Below are positions 33,835 to 43,943 of a stretch of DNA of 64,000 nucleotides, one piece after another. The stretch's first letter is position 1. The number at the start of each line of letters is the position of its first letter. The notes under the pieces were generated by a model that worked only from the letters and a program-made list of their open reading frames with translations, did not search any database and was not told the DNA's origin. Position numbers and translations under genes: made by a program. The DNA is from Lactobacillus sp. MRS-253-APC-2B (GTDB lineage Bacteria > Bacillota > Bacilli > Lactobacillales > Lactobacillaceae). The stretch lies in NCBI RefSeq assembly GCF_012843675.1, contig NZ_JABAFO010000002.1:153504-217503 (forward strand). The letters run 5' to 3'.

Positions 33835-34332
33835 ATGAATCAGCTTGACTTTATCTGGGCCCAGGATCCAGATGGCTATATCGGCAAAAATGGTACTATG
33901 CCATGGCATTTGCCAGCCGATCTGAAGCATTTTAAGGCTGTTACGCTCAATCATCCCGTTATTATGGGGGCCAATACGTTTAAGTCGATTGGCCGGCCAC
34001 TGCCCAAGCGTGAAAACATTGTCTTGACTCATCAAGAGCTTGACGATTCTGGGATTACGGTAATTCACAGTGTTGATGAGCTGCAGAAATTGCTCAATGA
34101 TCGATTGGCAGATCAGCACTGCTTTGTTATCGGTGGGGCGCAGATTTATCAAAACTTGCTGCCAATGGCGGGGGATCTTTATCGCACGGTTGTTGAGCAG
34201 CGTTTTGGCGGTGATACCAAGATGCCGGAAATTGACTATCAGGCTTGGCACCTGGTTGATACTGAAAAAATAAAAAGCGATCAGCCAGAAAAGATTCCTG
34301 ACTGTCGCTTTGAGCACTGGGTTAAGAACTAA
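33835..34332 (+). CDS. dfrA: Dihydrofolate reductase
   Basis: The 165-residue enzyme reduces the dihydrofolate produced by ThyA. It has the N-terminal IWAQDPDGYIGKNGTMPWHL, the catalytic Asp in PADLKHF, the NADPH-binding IMGANTFKSIGRPLP (Ala-Asn where many enzymes have Arg-Lys) and FVIGGAQIYQ. AGAGGTG lies before the ATG. It forms an operon with thyA. Its 3' end overlaps the convergent hemolysin-III-like gene by four bases. Confidence 0.95.
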   Translation: MNQLDFIWAQDPDGYIGKNGTMPWHLPADLKHFKAVTLNHPVIMGANTFKSIGRPLPKRENIVLTHQELDDSGITVIHSVDELQKLLNDRLADQHCFVIGGAQIYQNLLPMAGDLYRTVVEQRFGGDTKMPEIDYQAWHLVDTEKIKSDQPEKIPDCRFEHWVKN

Positions 34333-34967
34333 ACGTAAAACAAAATTGAAAAGTAGATGAATGCCGTGCCGACCATAACGAAAAGATGCCAGATCAGATG
34401 CGTGTAGCGCGTTGGCATGCTATAGAGCAGAGCACCCAGAGTATAGGTGATGCCGCCTGCCAAAAGCAGACCAAAGCCAACCGGTCCCAATGCATGCCAC
34501 AGCGGCCAGAATGCCAGTACGCACATCCAGCCCATAATCACGTAAAAAATCGTTGACCATTTGCTTTTCTTTTGAAACCAGATGCTTTTATAGACGATAC
34601 CGCAGGCAGCCATGGCCCAAATGATGCCAAACAGCGTCCAGCCCTGCCAGCCTTTAATGGCAACCAGACAATAAGGCGTGTAGCTGGCAGCGATCACCAG
34701 ATAGATCATATCATGGTCCAGAATCTGAAAAACGCGTTTGGCACGTGTGAAGATCAGTGAGTGAAACAGCGTTGAGGCCAAAAAGAACAGTACCAAAGCG
34801 GCTCCGTAGATCGAAAAGGTAACGATGCGCATTGGATTACCGGTATGGGCAGCGCGCACGATCAAAATTACCAGCCCGGCAATGGCTAAGGCGGCACCAA
34901 CCCCGTGCGTAATGGCATTGGCAATCTCAATCAAAAGCGTTTGGTGACGTGATGTTGAGTTTTTCAT
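34329..34967 (-). CDS. Hemolysin III/PAQR-family membrane protein
   Basis: The 212-residue protein has seven membrane segments and family features: NAITHGVGAALAIAG at the N-terminus, STLFHSL in helix 2, ILDHDMIYLVIAASYTPYCL in the middle and IWHLFVMVGTAFIYFS at the end, with the conserved Ser, His and Asp residues that bind zinc in PAQR proteins. Its activity in lactic acid bacteria is not established; related proteins are hydrolase-like or lipid-sensing. AAGGAGCC precedes the ATG. It is convergent with dfrA, and no separate terminator lies between them. Confidence 0.9.
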   Translation of the reverse strand: MKNSTSRHQTLLIEIANAITHGVGAALAIAGLVILIVRAAHTGNPMRIVTFSIYGAALVLFFLASTLFHSLIFTRAKRVFQILDHDMIYLVIAASYTPYCLVAIKGWQGWTLFGIIWAMAACGIVYKSIWFQKKSKWSTIFYVIMGWMCVLAFWPLWHALGPVGFGLLLAGGITYTLGALLYSMPTRYTHLIWHLFVMVGTAFIYFSILFYV

Positions 34968-35053
34968 TGAAAATAGATGGCTCCTTTCGCAAAGTGCTCG
35001 GCGGTGAAATCAGCCGGTATTTCTGCTATACTAAAGTTAATTATAAAGGCGGT

Positions 35054-35082
35054 TTGCAAGCCCAGTAGACTAAGTTTATAAT
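35054..35082 (+). promoter_or_regulatory. Promoter of the DegV gene
   Basis: TTGCAA and a perfect TATAAT are 17 bases apart. AGACTAA/TTAGTCT (35067-35093) flanks the -10. Confidence 0.75.
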
Positions 35083-35131
35083 GTATTTAGTCTTAAAAAT
35101 AATGTATCTAGTTTTCGATACTAGATACATT
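35081..35131. promoter_or_regulatory. Operator-like palindrome and half-site repeat
   Basis: AATGTATCTAGT (35101-35112) and its exact complement (35120-35131) form a 12-base palindrome with a 7-base centre. A third, nearly identical half-site, AATGTATTTAGT, lies at 35081-35092 over the -10 region. Three half-sites at and just after a promoter suggest a repressor operator. The regulator is unknown, and the sequence does not resemble the FabT box. Confidence 0.6.
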
Positions 35132-35164
35132 ATATCAAACTTGATCAGGAAGTGGGTAATTTCC

Positions 35165-36007
35165 ATGTCAAAGATTAAAATTGTGGCTGACTCTTCAGCT
35201 GGCCTTACCGACGAAGAAATTAAGAAATATGATATTACGATCGTACCGCTGTCAGTAATGATTGACGGGACGGTTTACGTTGAACGAGAAACGATCACCA
35301 ATGATCAGTTTCCAACGATGATGAAAAATGCCAAGTCGCTACCTAAGACCTCACAGCCGCCGATTGGCAAGTTCGTTGATGCCTTTGACCAGGCAGGTGA
35401 AGACGGCAGCGAGGTGCTGTGCGTAACGATGATGGCATCGATCAGCGGTACGGTTCATGCTGCTGAACAGGCTGCCAACATGACGAAAACCAAGGTAACG
35501 GTTTATGATTGTCAAACTACTGATCGCTGCATGGCGTTTCAAATTATTGAAGCCGCTAAAGTCATTGAGAATGGCGGAACGGTTGCTGATGCAATTGCCA
35601 AGATGAAAGACGTCTTTCAAAAGAGTAAGCTTTATCTGGCAATCGACAATCTCGACAACCTGGTTGCGGGTGGCCGAATCAGCAAATTTGCCGGTGCCCT
35701 GTCACGCTTTATGAATATCAAGGTTATGCTCCAAGTCTATGATGGTGAGATTCACGTGGCTTCTAAAGGCCGCGGGATGAAGGCCATTCATAAGGAATGG
35801 GACAAGATCTTAGATGAGATGGCAAATGGCCCTAAAGTTTTAGGCGTTGGTATCTCACACGTTGAGGGAATGAGCGAAGTTGAGCGCTTAAAAGAAAAGG
35901 TTCAGGCAATCTGCCCCGATCTGCCAATCGTTGTTCGTGAAACGGTACCAATTATTGCCACGCACACGGGCCTAGGTGCCTGCTGTCTGCTTTACTATAC
36001 TGAGTAA
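35165..36007 (+). CDS. DegV-family fatty-acid-binding protein (FakB-like), first copy
   Basis: DegV proteins bind a fatty acid and present it to the kinase FakA for incorporation into phospholipids. The 280-residue protein shows the family pattern: IVADSSAGLTDEEI at the start, the lipid-pocket segment KTSQPPIGKF, MMASISGTVHAAEQAA, and DNLDNLVAGGRISK. ATG 35165 follows GGAAGTGGG; the longer frame from 35081 would run through the operator. A second DegV gene lies at 51921. fakA is not in the window. Confidence 0.9.
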   Translation: MSKIKIVADSSAGLTDEEIKKYDITIVPLSVMIDGTVYVERETITNDQFPTMMKNAKSLPKTSQPPIGKFVDAFDQAGEDGSEVLCVTMMASISGTVHAAEQAANMTKTKVTVYDCQTTDRCMAFQIIEAAKVIENGGTVADAIAKMKDVFQKSKLYLAIDNLDNLVAGGRISKFAGALSRFMNIKVMLQVYDGEIHVASKGRGMKAIHKEWDKILDEMANGPKVLGVGISHVEGMSEVERLKEKVQAICPDLPIVVRETVPIIATHTGLGACCLLYYTE

Positions 36008-36013
36008 TCAAGA

Positions 36014-36044
36014 AGTCTGATGCGAAATTGCATCGGGCTTTTTT
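36014..36044 (+). terminator. Terminator after the first DegV gene
   Basis: AGTCTGATGC and GCATCGGGCT form a stem with one G-T pair, followed by T residues. Confidence 0.8.
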
Positions 36045-36252
36045 AATATCTACTGATGTATAAAAAATGAATAAAAATCATTAAACAATCAAAGTAAAAT
36101 GATTTAATTTATTTAAATAAATGAGAATATCAGCAAAGATAAATGCAAAAAGATGGTCAAATTTAAGCGTATAAGGTCTAAAAAAACGTTTTTTCTGATT
36201 AATATGTAAGCGCTTGATTTTGAAACAATAATCATTAATTTTAGAAATATGC
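36045..36252. other. AT-rich non-coding region before the pyr promoter
   Basis: About 200 very AT-rich bases without a convincing gene. A TGTAAGCGCTTGAT sequence at 36205-36218 resembles a catabolite (CcpA) site except near its end. A minus-strand frame of 69 codons here was rejected. Confidence 0.4.
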
Positions 36253-36281
36253 TTGACAAACGCATAGCTATCCATTAAATT
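36253..36281 (+). promoter_or_regulatory. Promoter of the pyrR-carA-carB operon
   Basis: A perfect TTGACA and TAAATT are 17 bases apart, leaving a leader of about 165 bases that contains the PyrR attenuator. Confidence 0.8.
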
Positions 36282-36300
36282 AAATAACAATCTATATGTC

Positions 36301-36990
<690 letters not shown>

Positions 36991-37019
36991 TTGAGATCGT
37001 TTAGAAAAGGGAGATTGCA

Positions 37020-38108
37020 ATGAAACGTTATTTGATTATGGAGGATGGCTCAATCTATGAGGGCGAAGGCTTCGGTGCCGATGTTCAAACCACGGGCGAA
37101 GTCGTCTTCACCACGGGGATGACTGGTTATCAAGAAGCGATTACCGATCAATCATATGCCAATCAGATCCTGGTATTTACCAATCCACTGATCGGCAACT
37201 ATGGCGTAACGCTGGACGATTTTGAATCGCTGCAGCCACAGATCAAGGGCGTCATCTGTCGGCAGGTAGCCCGTATTCCAAGCAACTGGCGCATGCAGGA
37301 TACTCTGCCGGCCTTTTTGGAAAAAATGAACATTCCAGGACTGCAGGGCATCGATACACGTGAATTGGTTCGCAAGCTGCGGCATTTCGGCACGCTGCGG
37401 GGACGAATCGTCGACTCAATCGAAAATGCAGCCAGCCTGATTGATGAATTAAAGACGCAAAACCCAACCCAAGGCATTATCAGCCAAGTCTCAACCAAGA
37501 CGCTTTATCCTAATCCTGGGACCAAGCGCAATATCGTGGTCGTTGACTTTGGGGCCAAGCACAGTATTTTGCGCGAACTGGCAAAACGAGAATGTAATAC
37601 GATCGTGGTGCCATATTCAACAACTGCTCAAGAGATCTTAAATCTGCATCCTGATGGCGTGCTGCTTTCAAATGGCCCTGGCAACCCTGAAGAAATGACA
37701 GCGGCTGCCAAAATGGTTGCTGAGATTGAAAAGCATCTGCCGGTCTTTGGCATCTGCATGGGACATCAGATTTTTGCCTTGGCCAATGGTGCCAGTACCT
37801 ACAAGATGAAGTTTGGTCACCGCGGATTCAATCATCCAGTCAGAGACATCGCCTCTGGTCAGATCGTGTTTACTTCACAAAATCATGGTTACGCGGTTGA
37901 TCCAGCTTCAATCGATAAAGAAAAGCTGATGATTACGCATATCGAGATCAACGACGGTACCGTTGAAGGACTGCGGCATCGTCAATATCCGGCATTCTCG
38001 GTTCAGTTTCACCCAGATGCCGCCCCAGGTCCGCATGATGCCGACGGTTTGTTTGACGACTTTATCAGCATGGTAGATCAACGAAAGGAAGCACGCACCA
38101 ATGCCTAA
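37020..38108 (+). CDS. carA: Carbamoyl-phosphate synthase small subunit (pyrimidine copy)
   Basis: This subunit removes ammonia from glutamine and passes it to CarB. The 362-residue protein has the N-terminal [13 protein letters not shown] and [14 protein letters not shown] segments and a class I amidotransferase domain with the catalytic Cys246 in [11 protein letters not shown] and His331 in [12 protein letters not shown]. The third triad position is Asp where E. coli has Glu. GGGAGA precedes the ATG. Its end overlaps carB by eight bases. The PyrR attenuator upstream ties it to pyrimidine control. Confidence 0.96.
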   Translation: MKRYLIMEDGSIYEGEGFGADVQTTGEVVFTTGMTGYQEAITDQSYANQILVFTNPLIGNYGVTLDDFESLQPQIKGVICRQVARIPSNWRMQDTLPAFLEKMNIPGLQGIDTRELVRKLRHFGTLRGRIVDSIENAASLIDELKTQNPTQGIISQVSTKTLYPNPGTKRNIVVVDFGAKHSILRELAKRECNTIVVPYSTTAQEILNLHPDGVLLSNGPGNPEEMTAAAKMVAEIEKHLPVFGICMGHQIFALANGASTYKMKFGHRGFNHPVRDIASGQIVFTSQNHGYAVDPASIDKEKLMITHIEINDGTVEGLRHRQYPAFSVQFHPDAAPGPHDADGLFDDFISMVDQRKEARTNA

Positions 38109-41100
38109 ACGGACAGATATTCATAAAATTTTGGTAATCGGCTCTGGTCCAATCATCATTGGTCAGGCAGCCGAGTTTGACTACTCAGGAACCCAGGCCT
38201 GCATGGCCCTGCGCGAAGAAGGCTATGAAACGGTACTGGTTAACTCTAATCCGGCAACGATCATGACGGACACGGAAATTGCCGATCACGTCTATATTGA
38301 GCCATTAACGGTCGAATCGGTTTCGCGCATTATTCGCCAGGAATATCCAGATGCAATCCTGCCGACTCTGGGGGGACAGATCGGCTTGAACCTGGCAGTG
38401 GCGCTGGGCAAGACGGGGATCTTGGATGAATTGAACATTCAGATGCTGGGTACCAAGCTGGATTCGATTGATGAGGCCGAGGACCGGGAAAAATTCAAAG
38501 AGCTGATGCAGCGTTTAAACGAGCCCGTGCCTGCCTCCAAGACGGTGGCCACGGTTGATGAGGCCCTTGAGTTTGCTCATGAGATTGGCTATCCAGTCAT
38601 TGTACGGCCTGCGTTTACGATGGGTGGCACTGGTGGTGGCATGTGCCATAATGACGATGAATTAAAGACCATTGCCGCCAACGGCCTTGATTTGTCACCA
38701 GCAACGCAGTGTTTGATTGAAAAATCGATTGCCGGCTATAAAGAAATCGAATTTGAGGTAATGCGTGACGCCGCTGACAATGCCATGGTGGTCTGCTGCA
38801 TGGAAAACTTTGATCCGGTTGGTATTCACACTGGCGATTCGATCGTGTTTGCACCTTGTCAGACGCTTTCCGACCGTGAATATCAGATGCTGCGTGACTG
38901 CGCACTCAAGCTGATTCGGGCGCTTAAGATTGAGGGAGGCTGCAACGTTCAGCTGGCATTGGATCCCAACAGCTATCAATACAACGTAATCGAAGTTAAT
39001 CCGCGGGTATCGCGTTCCTCGGCCCTGGCCTCCAAGGCGACTGGGTATCCGATTGCCAAGATGGCTGCGAAGATTGCCGTTGGTCTGACTTTAGATGAAA
39101 TCAAAAATCCGGTTACCGGGACGACGTTTGCCGAATTTGAACCGGCCTTAGACTACGTAGTCTGCAAGATCCCACGCTGGCCCTTTGATAAGTTTACCCA
39201 TGCCGATCGCCGCTTAGGCAGCCAAATGAAAGCCACTGGTGAGGTCATGGCAATCGGGCGCAATTGTGAAGAGGCCTTTCAAAAAGCCGTTCGTTCTTTG
39301 GAAATCGATCAAAAAGACCTGTTTTCAAAAGCGGCTCAGCAGGCAACCGATACCGAATTAGAAGATAAGCTGGTACATGTTCAAGACGATCGCATCTTTT
39401 ATTTGGCTGAGGCGCTGCGGCGTGGCTACAGTCTGGCGGACCTGCATGAATTAACCAAGATTACGGTCTACTTCTTGGATATCATTAAGCACATCGTTGA
39501 ATTAGAAGAACAGATCAAAGAAAATCCCAACGATGCCGCAACGTTAAAACTGGCCAAGCAATACGGCTTTTCTGATCCAACAATTGCCGATCTGTGGCAG
39601 ACTGATGCCGACAGTGTACGGCAACTGCGATTGCAAAACGGCATCGTACCGGTCTACAAGATGGTGGATACGTGTGCAGCCGAGTTTGAATCACAGACCC
39701 CTTATTTCTATAGCACCTATGATCATGAAAACGAAAGCGTCAAAAGTGAGCGACCATCCGTTCTGGTAATTGGCTCGGGTCCAATCCGGATCGGGCAGGG
39801 GGTTGAGTTTGACTATGCGACCGTTCACAGTGTCAAGGCGATTCAACGTTTGGGCTATGAGGCCATTGTCATGAATTCCAATCCTGAGACGGTCTCTACC
39901 GACTTTTCGGTTTCCGACAAGCTTTACTTTGAGCCGCTGACACTAGAAGATGTCTTAAATGTAATTGATCTGGAAAAGCCAATGGGTGTCATCGTTCAGT
40001 TTGGTGGTCAGACGGCGATTAATCTGGCAGCTGGCCTGGCTGAACATGGCGTCAAGATTCTGGGGACGACCGTCAAGGATCTAGATGCCGCCGAGGACCG
40101 GGAAGTGTTTGACCAGGTAATTAAGGATCTCAAGCTCAAGCAGCCAATCGGACTCACTGCTACGACGGGGGTCGGCGTCTTAAAAGCGGCCAAGGAGATT
40201 GGCTACCCAGTGTTAGTTCGGCCAAGTTATGTTTTAGGCGGTAAGGCGATGGAGATCGTATATAACGAAAAAGAGCTGCATGAATATCTCAGCCAAAACG
40301 CACCAGCTGCTGAGGATCACCCAATTTTGGTTGATGCTTATCTTCAAGGTCGTGAATGTGAGGTTGACGCGATCTGTGACGGCAAAGAAGTGCTTTTGCC
40401 AGGGATCATGGAGCATATCGAGCGGGCCGGCGTTCACTCTGGGGATTCGATGGCTGTTTATCCGCCACAAAGCTTTGACGATGATATCAAGGCACAGATC
40501 GTTTCAGCCACCAAAAAACTCTGCGTAGCCTTAAAGTGCGTGGGAATCATGAACATTCAATTCATTATTCATAACCATGAGGCGTACGTTCTTGAGGTTA
40601 ACCCGCGGGCCAGTCGGACAGTACCATTTTTAAGCAAGATTACCGGTATTGAAATGGCTCAAGTAGCGACTCGCGTAATCTTAGGCGAGTCGCTGGCCAG
40701 CCAGGGATTTGAGGATGGACTGTACCCAGAATCCAAGACCATTCATGTCAAGGCCCCCGTCTTTAGCTTTAATAAGCTGGATGATGTTGACAGCTACCTG
40801 GGGCCTGAGATGAAGTCTACTGGTGAGGTCATGGGTAGCGATCAAACGTTTGAAAAGGCACTCTACAAAGCATTTGAAGGCGCCAAGATGCATCTGCCGG
40901 ACTATGGCAACGTGCTGCTGACGATTGAGGACCGCGACAAGGAAGTAATTCTGCCATTGGCCAAGCGCTTTGCCAAGATCGGCTACCGAATTTTGGCAAC
41001 GGATGGTACGGCCGACTTTTTAAAGCAGTTTGGACTGCACGTTACGACGGTTGGCAAGCTGCATGAAGCAGATACCAAGCGGGCCAACATTTTAGACGTG

Positions 41101-41286
41101 TTAAAGAACAATGACGTGGATCTGGTTATCAATACCATGGAGCATGACTATGAAAAGGCTTCGGATGGCTTTGTGATTCGGCAAACGGCCATTGAGCATA
41201 ATATTCCGCTGCTGACGGCACTGGATACCGTCAACGCGCTGCTCAAGGCCTTGGAGAGCCGCTCATTTGCCACGCAGGCACTATAG
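38101..41286 (+). CDS. carB: Carbamoyl-phosphate synthase large subunit (pyrimidine copy)
   Basis: The 1,061-residue subunit makes carbamoyl phosphate from bicarbonate, ammonia and two ATP. Both ATP-grasp halves are intact. The first has [31 protein letters not shown] and [12 protein letters not shown]; the second has [31 protein letters not shown] and [12 protein letters not shown]. An MGS-like allosteric domain (about residues 930-1061) ends the protein. It is a little short of the E. coli length, as usual in Firmicutes. It overlaps carA by eight bases. Confidence 0.96.
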   Translation: MPKRTDIHKILVIGSGPIIIGQAAEFDYSGTQACMALREEGYETVLVNSNPATIMTDTEIADHVYIEPLTVESVSRIIRQEYPDAILPTLGGQIGLNLAVALGKTGILDELNIQMLGTKLDSIDEAEDREKFKELMQRLNEPVPASKTVATVDEALEFAHEIGYPVIVRPAFTMGGTGGGMCHNDDELKTIAANGLDLSPATQCLIEKSIAGYKEIEFEVMRDAADNAMVVCCMENFDPVGIHTGDSIVFAPCQTLSDREYQMLRDCALKLIRALKIEGGCNVQLALDPNSYQYNVIEVNPRVSRSSALASKATGYPIAKMAAKIAVGLTLDEIKNPVTGTTFAEFEPALDYVVCKIPRWPFDKFTHADRRLGSQMKATGEVMAIGRNCEEAFQKAVRSLEIDQKDLFSKAAQQATDTELEDKLVHVQDDRIFYLAEALRRGYSLADLHELTKITVYFLDIIKHIVELEEQIKENPNDAATLKLAKQYGFSDPTIADLWQTDADSVRQLRLQNGIVPVYKMVDTCAAEFESQTPYFYSTYDHENESVKSERPSVLVIGSGPIRIGQGVEFDYATVHSVKAIQRLGYEAIVMNSNPETVSTDFSVSDKLYFEPLTLEDVLNVIDLEKPMGVIVQFGGQTAINLAAGLAEHGVKILGTTVKDLDAAEDREVFDQVIKDLKLKQPIGLTATTGVGVLKAAKEIGYPVLVRPSYVLGGKAMEIVYNEKELHEYLSQNAPAAEDHPILVDAYLQGRECEVDAICDGKEVLLPGIMEHIERAGVHSGDSMAVYPPQSFDDDIKAQIVSATKKLCVALKCVGIMNIQFIIHNHEAYVLEVNPRASRTVPFLSKITGIEMAQVATRVILGESLASQGFEDGLYPESKTIHVKAPVFSFNKLDDVDSYLGPEMKSTGEVMGSDQTFEKALYKAFEGAKMHLPDYGNVLLTIEDRDKEVILPLAKRFAKIGYRILATDGTADFLKQFGLHVTTVGKLHEADTKRANILDVLKNNDVDLVINTMEHDYEKASDGFVIRQTAIEHNIPLLTALDTVNALLKALESRSFATQAL

Positions 41287-41289
41287 TTA

Positions 41290-41326
41290 AAATGACTCGT
41301 CTAATATTAGGCGGGTCGTTTTGCTT
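41290..41326 (+). terminator. Terminator of the pyrR-carAB operon
   Basis: AAATGACTCGTCT and AGGCGGGTCGTTTT form a stem with an AATATT loop and a short T-run. Confidence 0.75.
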
Positions 41327-41330
41327 GGGG

Positions 41331-41361
41331 TTGACTTAAAGTACACTTTAAGGAATATGAT
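41331..41361 (+). promoter_or_regulatory. MerR-type promoter with 19-base spacer and palindrome
   Basis: TTGACT and TATGAT are separated by 19 bases, too long for normal RNA polymerase use. An 8-base perfect inverted repeat (CTTAAAGT-AC-ACTTTAAG, 41335-41352) lies over the spacer. This is the geometry of MerR-family activators; the half-site resembles those of NmlR/AdhR regulators of alcohol dehydrogenases. No MerR-family gene is seen in the window. Confidence 0.75.
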
Positions 41362-41413
41362 AATCCTGTAATGATGATTAGATGCGTTGATTATCCAAAC
41401 AGGAGGAACCATT

Positions 41414-42454
41414 ATGAAAACAGCAATCTTTGCAGAACCTGGCAAAATGGTAATCAAAGAAGTTGCAAAGCCAACGCTGCAGGCAGATGATGATGTGATC
41501 ATTCGCGTGATTCGCACCTGTGTTTGTGGATCGGATCTGTGGTCCTATTCACAAGGCGATGCAAAAGAGAAGAACTCCATCAATGACGGTCATGAGGCGC
41601 TGGGCATCGTTGAAGAAGTTGGCAGTGCAATTACGACGGTCAAGCCAGGTGATTTTGTCATTGCGCCGTTCACGCATGGCTGTGGACATTGTGCTGCCTG
41701 TTTGGCTGGCTATGACGGAACCTGTGATGAGCACCAGGGCTATTCCAACTGGAGCAATGGCTTTCAATCTGAATATATTCGGTTTACTTATGGCAACTGG
41801 GCACTGGTCAAGATTCCTGGTCAGCCAGCCGACTACAGTGAAGGGATGATGAAATCATTTATGACGCTGGCCGATGTCATGGCAACCGGCTACCATGCTG
41901 CCAGAACGGCTGATGTCAAGCATGGTGACCGCGTTGTCGTTGTTGGTGATGGCGCGGTTGGTCAATGTGCCGTGATTGCAGCCAAGATGATGGGTGCCTC
42001 ACAAGTTGTAATTATGAGTCGGCATGAGGATCGGCAAAAACTGGCCCAGGAATTTGGTGCAACGGCCTATGTTGCTGAACGTGGCGAAGAAGGCGCGCAA
42101 AAAGTCAAAGAGCTGCTTGGTGGCGGGGCTGATGCAGCCTTGGACTGCGTTGGTTCTGAAGCCTCGATCAATCAATGCCTGGCGGTCGTTCATAATGGTG
42201 GTCACGTCAGTCGCATTGGCGTACCTCATGGCAATGTTGATCCATTCACGCTGTTTGCCCGCAATATTGCTTTGACAGGTGGTTCAGCAAGTGTAACGAC
42301 CTATGACAAAAACGTGCTCTTAAAGGCGGTTTTGGATGGTCAGATCAATCCAGGCAAAGTGTTTACCAAAACCTACACGCTGGATCAGATCAATGAGGCC
42401 TATCGCGATATGGCTGACCGTAAGACGATCAAATCCTACATTGTAATTGAGTAA
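41414..42454 (+). CDS. Zinc-dependent alcohol dehydrogenase family protein
   Basis: The 346-residue medium-chain dehydrogenase has catalytic zinc ligands in TCVCGSD and DGHEALG, a structural-zinc cluster CGHCAACLAGYDGTC, and the NAD(P)-binding VVVGDGAVGQCAVIAA. It probably reduces aldehydes or oxidises alcohols; the substrate is unknown. ATG 41414 has AGGAGG eight bases upstream; the longer frame from 41387 lies in the promoter leader. The MerR-type promoter suggests induction by reactive aldehydes or electrophiles, as for AdhC under NmlR in streptococci. It is a single-gene transcript with its own terminator. Confidence 0.9.
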   Translation: MKTAIFAEPGKMVIKEVAKPTLQADDDVIIRVIRTCVCGSDLWSYSQGDAKEKNSINDGHEALGIVEEVGSAITTVKPGDFVIAPFTHGCGHCAACLAGYDGTCDEHQGYSNWSNGFQSEYIRFTYGNWALVKIPGQPADYSEGMMKSFMTLADVMATGYHAARTADVKHGDRVVVVGDGAVGQCAVIAAKMMGASQVVIMSRHEDRQKLAQEFGATAYVAERGEEGAQKVKELLGGGADAALDCVGSEASINQCLAVVHNGGHVSRIGVPHGNVDPFTLFARNIALTGGSASVTTYDKNVLLKAVLDGQINPGKVFTKTYTLDQINEAYRDMADRKTIKSYIVIE

Positions 42455-42462
42455 CCCAAATA

Positions 42463-42508
42463 GTCGAAAAAATCGTCCTGTCTGCAAGGCAGGGCGATTT
42501 TTTCGACT
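42463..42508. terminator. Terminator after the alcohol dehydrogenase
   Basis: TCGAAAAAATCGTCCTG and CAGGGCGATTTTTTCGA form a nearly perfect long stem that can act on both strands. Confidence 0.88.
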
Positions 42509-42617
42509 AAAAATAATGCATGAATGCTTAATTTACATATAGTAAGATGAGGGCGGTTAAGAAATTATTGCGACCAGTGGATTATTGATCAGAACTGGAC
42601 AAAGTTTGTTATACTGA

Positions 42618-43025
42618 TTACTGATGGTCAGCTTGATTAGTCTGCTCATGTAAAGCTTGATTAGCCAATTGGTGAGCACCTTGGTTTTCTTTTTCGGGAA
42701 CCCACTGTATGACGACCATTTTGAAATCATCCATGCTGGCCAAAAGCTCGTCCAATTCTTTTTCATAGTGACGCGCATGTTCCTTACCTACGGCATCGCT
42801 TAATAGACGACTGTCGGTATAAAACAGTACGGTTTCTTGATTGGAAAAATGCTTTTTTAAATAGGAAAAACCTTGAATTGCCGCGGCGAACTCACCTTGA
42901 TGATTGGAAGCAAGCGGCAAAAAAGACTTAAGCTGTTGCTGATTGCCATCTTTGACGATTAGGATTCCCAGTCCGGTCGGGCCCGGATTACCTTTGGTAG
43001 CAGCATCGGTATATAATTTGATCAT
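42618..43025 (-). CDS. RNase HI-like protein with one changed active-site residue
   Basis: The 135-residue protein has the RNase H fold pattern: Asp7 in LYTDAATKGNPGP, Glu45 in HQGEFAAAI and Asp71 in FYTDSRLL. The fourth acidic position, normally Asp in an ADxLA motif, is His118 (GAHQLANQ). Three of four metal ligands remain, so activity is uncertain; the related B. subtilis YpdQ is reported to lack RNase H activity. GAGGTAATC precedes the ATG. It is divergent from ebsA, and a full RNase HII or HIII probably lies elsewhere. Confidence 0.85.
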   Translation of the reverse strand: MIKLYTDAATKGNPGPTGLGILIVKDGNQQQLKSFLPLASNHQGEFAAAIQGFSYLKKHFSNQETVLFYTDSRLLSDAVGKEHARHYEKELDELLASMDDFKMVVIQWVPEKENQGAHQLANQALHEQTNQADHQ

Positions 43026-43060
43026 TTGATTACCTCGGAATTGATTAGGGAGTGAAATTT

Positions 43061-43462
43061 TTGGAAGAAGAAAAACGCTACTTTTATCAGCCGGATTTAA
43101 CCACGGCCACGATTCAATGGTGCTGGTTGCTTTTAATTGGGATCGCCGGTGTCGTGGTCTGGCTTGAAATTACCCATTTTAACTGGATTACGGCCTTGCT
43201 TTTGGCGATCTTTATTATTCTAGCAGTTTTGGCGATCGGTCGTCGCTCAGTTTTGGTTACGCCAACCAAAATGGTATTTGACCGGATGCTGCAGAACCGC
43301 TTTTTGGTGATTCCACTAAAGGACATTCGCCAGCCACGCTTTACCAAGCATACGCTGACAATGACGGTTAATGGTGAGGTCATGACGTTTACGTTTTCGG
43401 CGCGCTCGATTAATTCGCTAAAGATTACTCTAGGCAACGCGGTGAAAAAAGATCATGAGTAA
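43061..43462 (+). CDS. ebsA: EbsA-like membrane protein
   Basis: The 133-residue protein has two membrane segments close together (about residues 18-38 and 42-62) and a C-terminal cytoplasmic PH-like region (PLKDIRQPRFTKHTLTMTV). It resembles EbsA, first described near aggregation-substance control genes in Enterococcus and common beside lspA in lactobacilli; its function is not established. The start is taken as TTG 43061, because AGGGAG (43047-43052) is well spaced for it and overlaps the upstream GTG at 43052. It overlaps lspA by eight bases. Confidence 0.75.
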   Translation: MEEEKRYFYQPDLTTATIQWCWLLLIGIAGVVVWLEITHFNWITALLLAIFIILAVLAIGRRSVLVTPTKMVFDRMLQNRFLVIPLKDIRQPRFTKHTLTMTVNGEVMTFTFSARSINSLKITLGNAVKKDHE

Positions 43463-43943
43463 GACCAAACGAAAGCATATAAAAAACAAGTCGTTATTGC
43501 CATGGTACCTGGTTTTGATTGTTGCCTTGGTGGCGATTGATCAAGCAGTTAAGCACTGGGTTACTCAAAATATTCCTTTAAACAGCAGCAAAACCTTGAT
43601 ACCGGGGCTGCTTGATCTGGATAATCTGCATAATACCGGGGCTGCCTGGAGCATGCTGGAGGGACGCCAATGGTTCTTTGCGATCATAACGGTAATTGCT
43701 ATTATCGTAGTTGCTTGGCTGATGTGGAAAAATAAAACCGCAGCCTGGATGATGACGGGACTGTCTTTGATTATGGCCGGCGCGGTCGGCAACTTTATTG
43801 ATCGGCTCAGCCAAGGATATGTGGTGGACATGTTTGCGCTGCAAAACGTCAATTTTCCAGTCTTCAACGTTGCTGATGCCTGTCTGACGATCGGCGTGTT
43901 TATCATGCTGATCGTAGTACTGAAAGAGGATGATCACAAATGA
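43455..43943 (+). CDS. lspA: Lipoprotein signal peptidase
   Basis: LspA removes the signal peptide of lipid-modified prolipoproteins. The 162-residue membrane protein has four segments and the family boxes DLDNLHNTGAAWSML, NFIDRLSQGYVVDM with one catalytic Asp, and FPVFNVADACLTIGV with the other. It overlaps ebsA and is overlapped by rluD by four bases (ATGA), so the genes form an operon. Confidence 0.96.
   Translation: MSKTKRKHIKNKSLLPWYLVLIVALVAIDQAVKHWVTQNIPLNSSKTLIPGLLDLDNLHNTGAAWSMLEGRQWFFAIITVIAIIVVAWLMWKNKTAAWMMTGLSLIMAGAVGNFIDRLSQGYVVDMFALQNVNFPVFNVADACLTIGVFIMLIVVLKEDDHK

Noticed and set aside
35081..35164. Extended N-terminus of the first DegV protein
   Set aside because: The extra 28 codons cover the operator palindrome and have no ribosome site, and the family N-terminus begins at 35165.
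36081..36290. Minus-strand 69-codon frame
   Set aside because: It overlaps the strong pyr promoter, starts with TTG without a good ribosome site, and its composition follows the AT-rich DNA.
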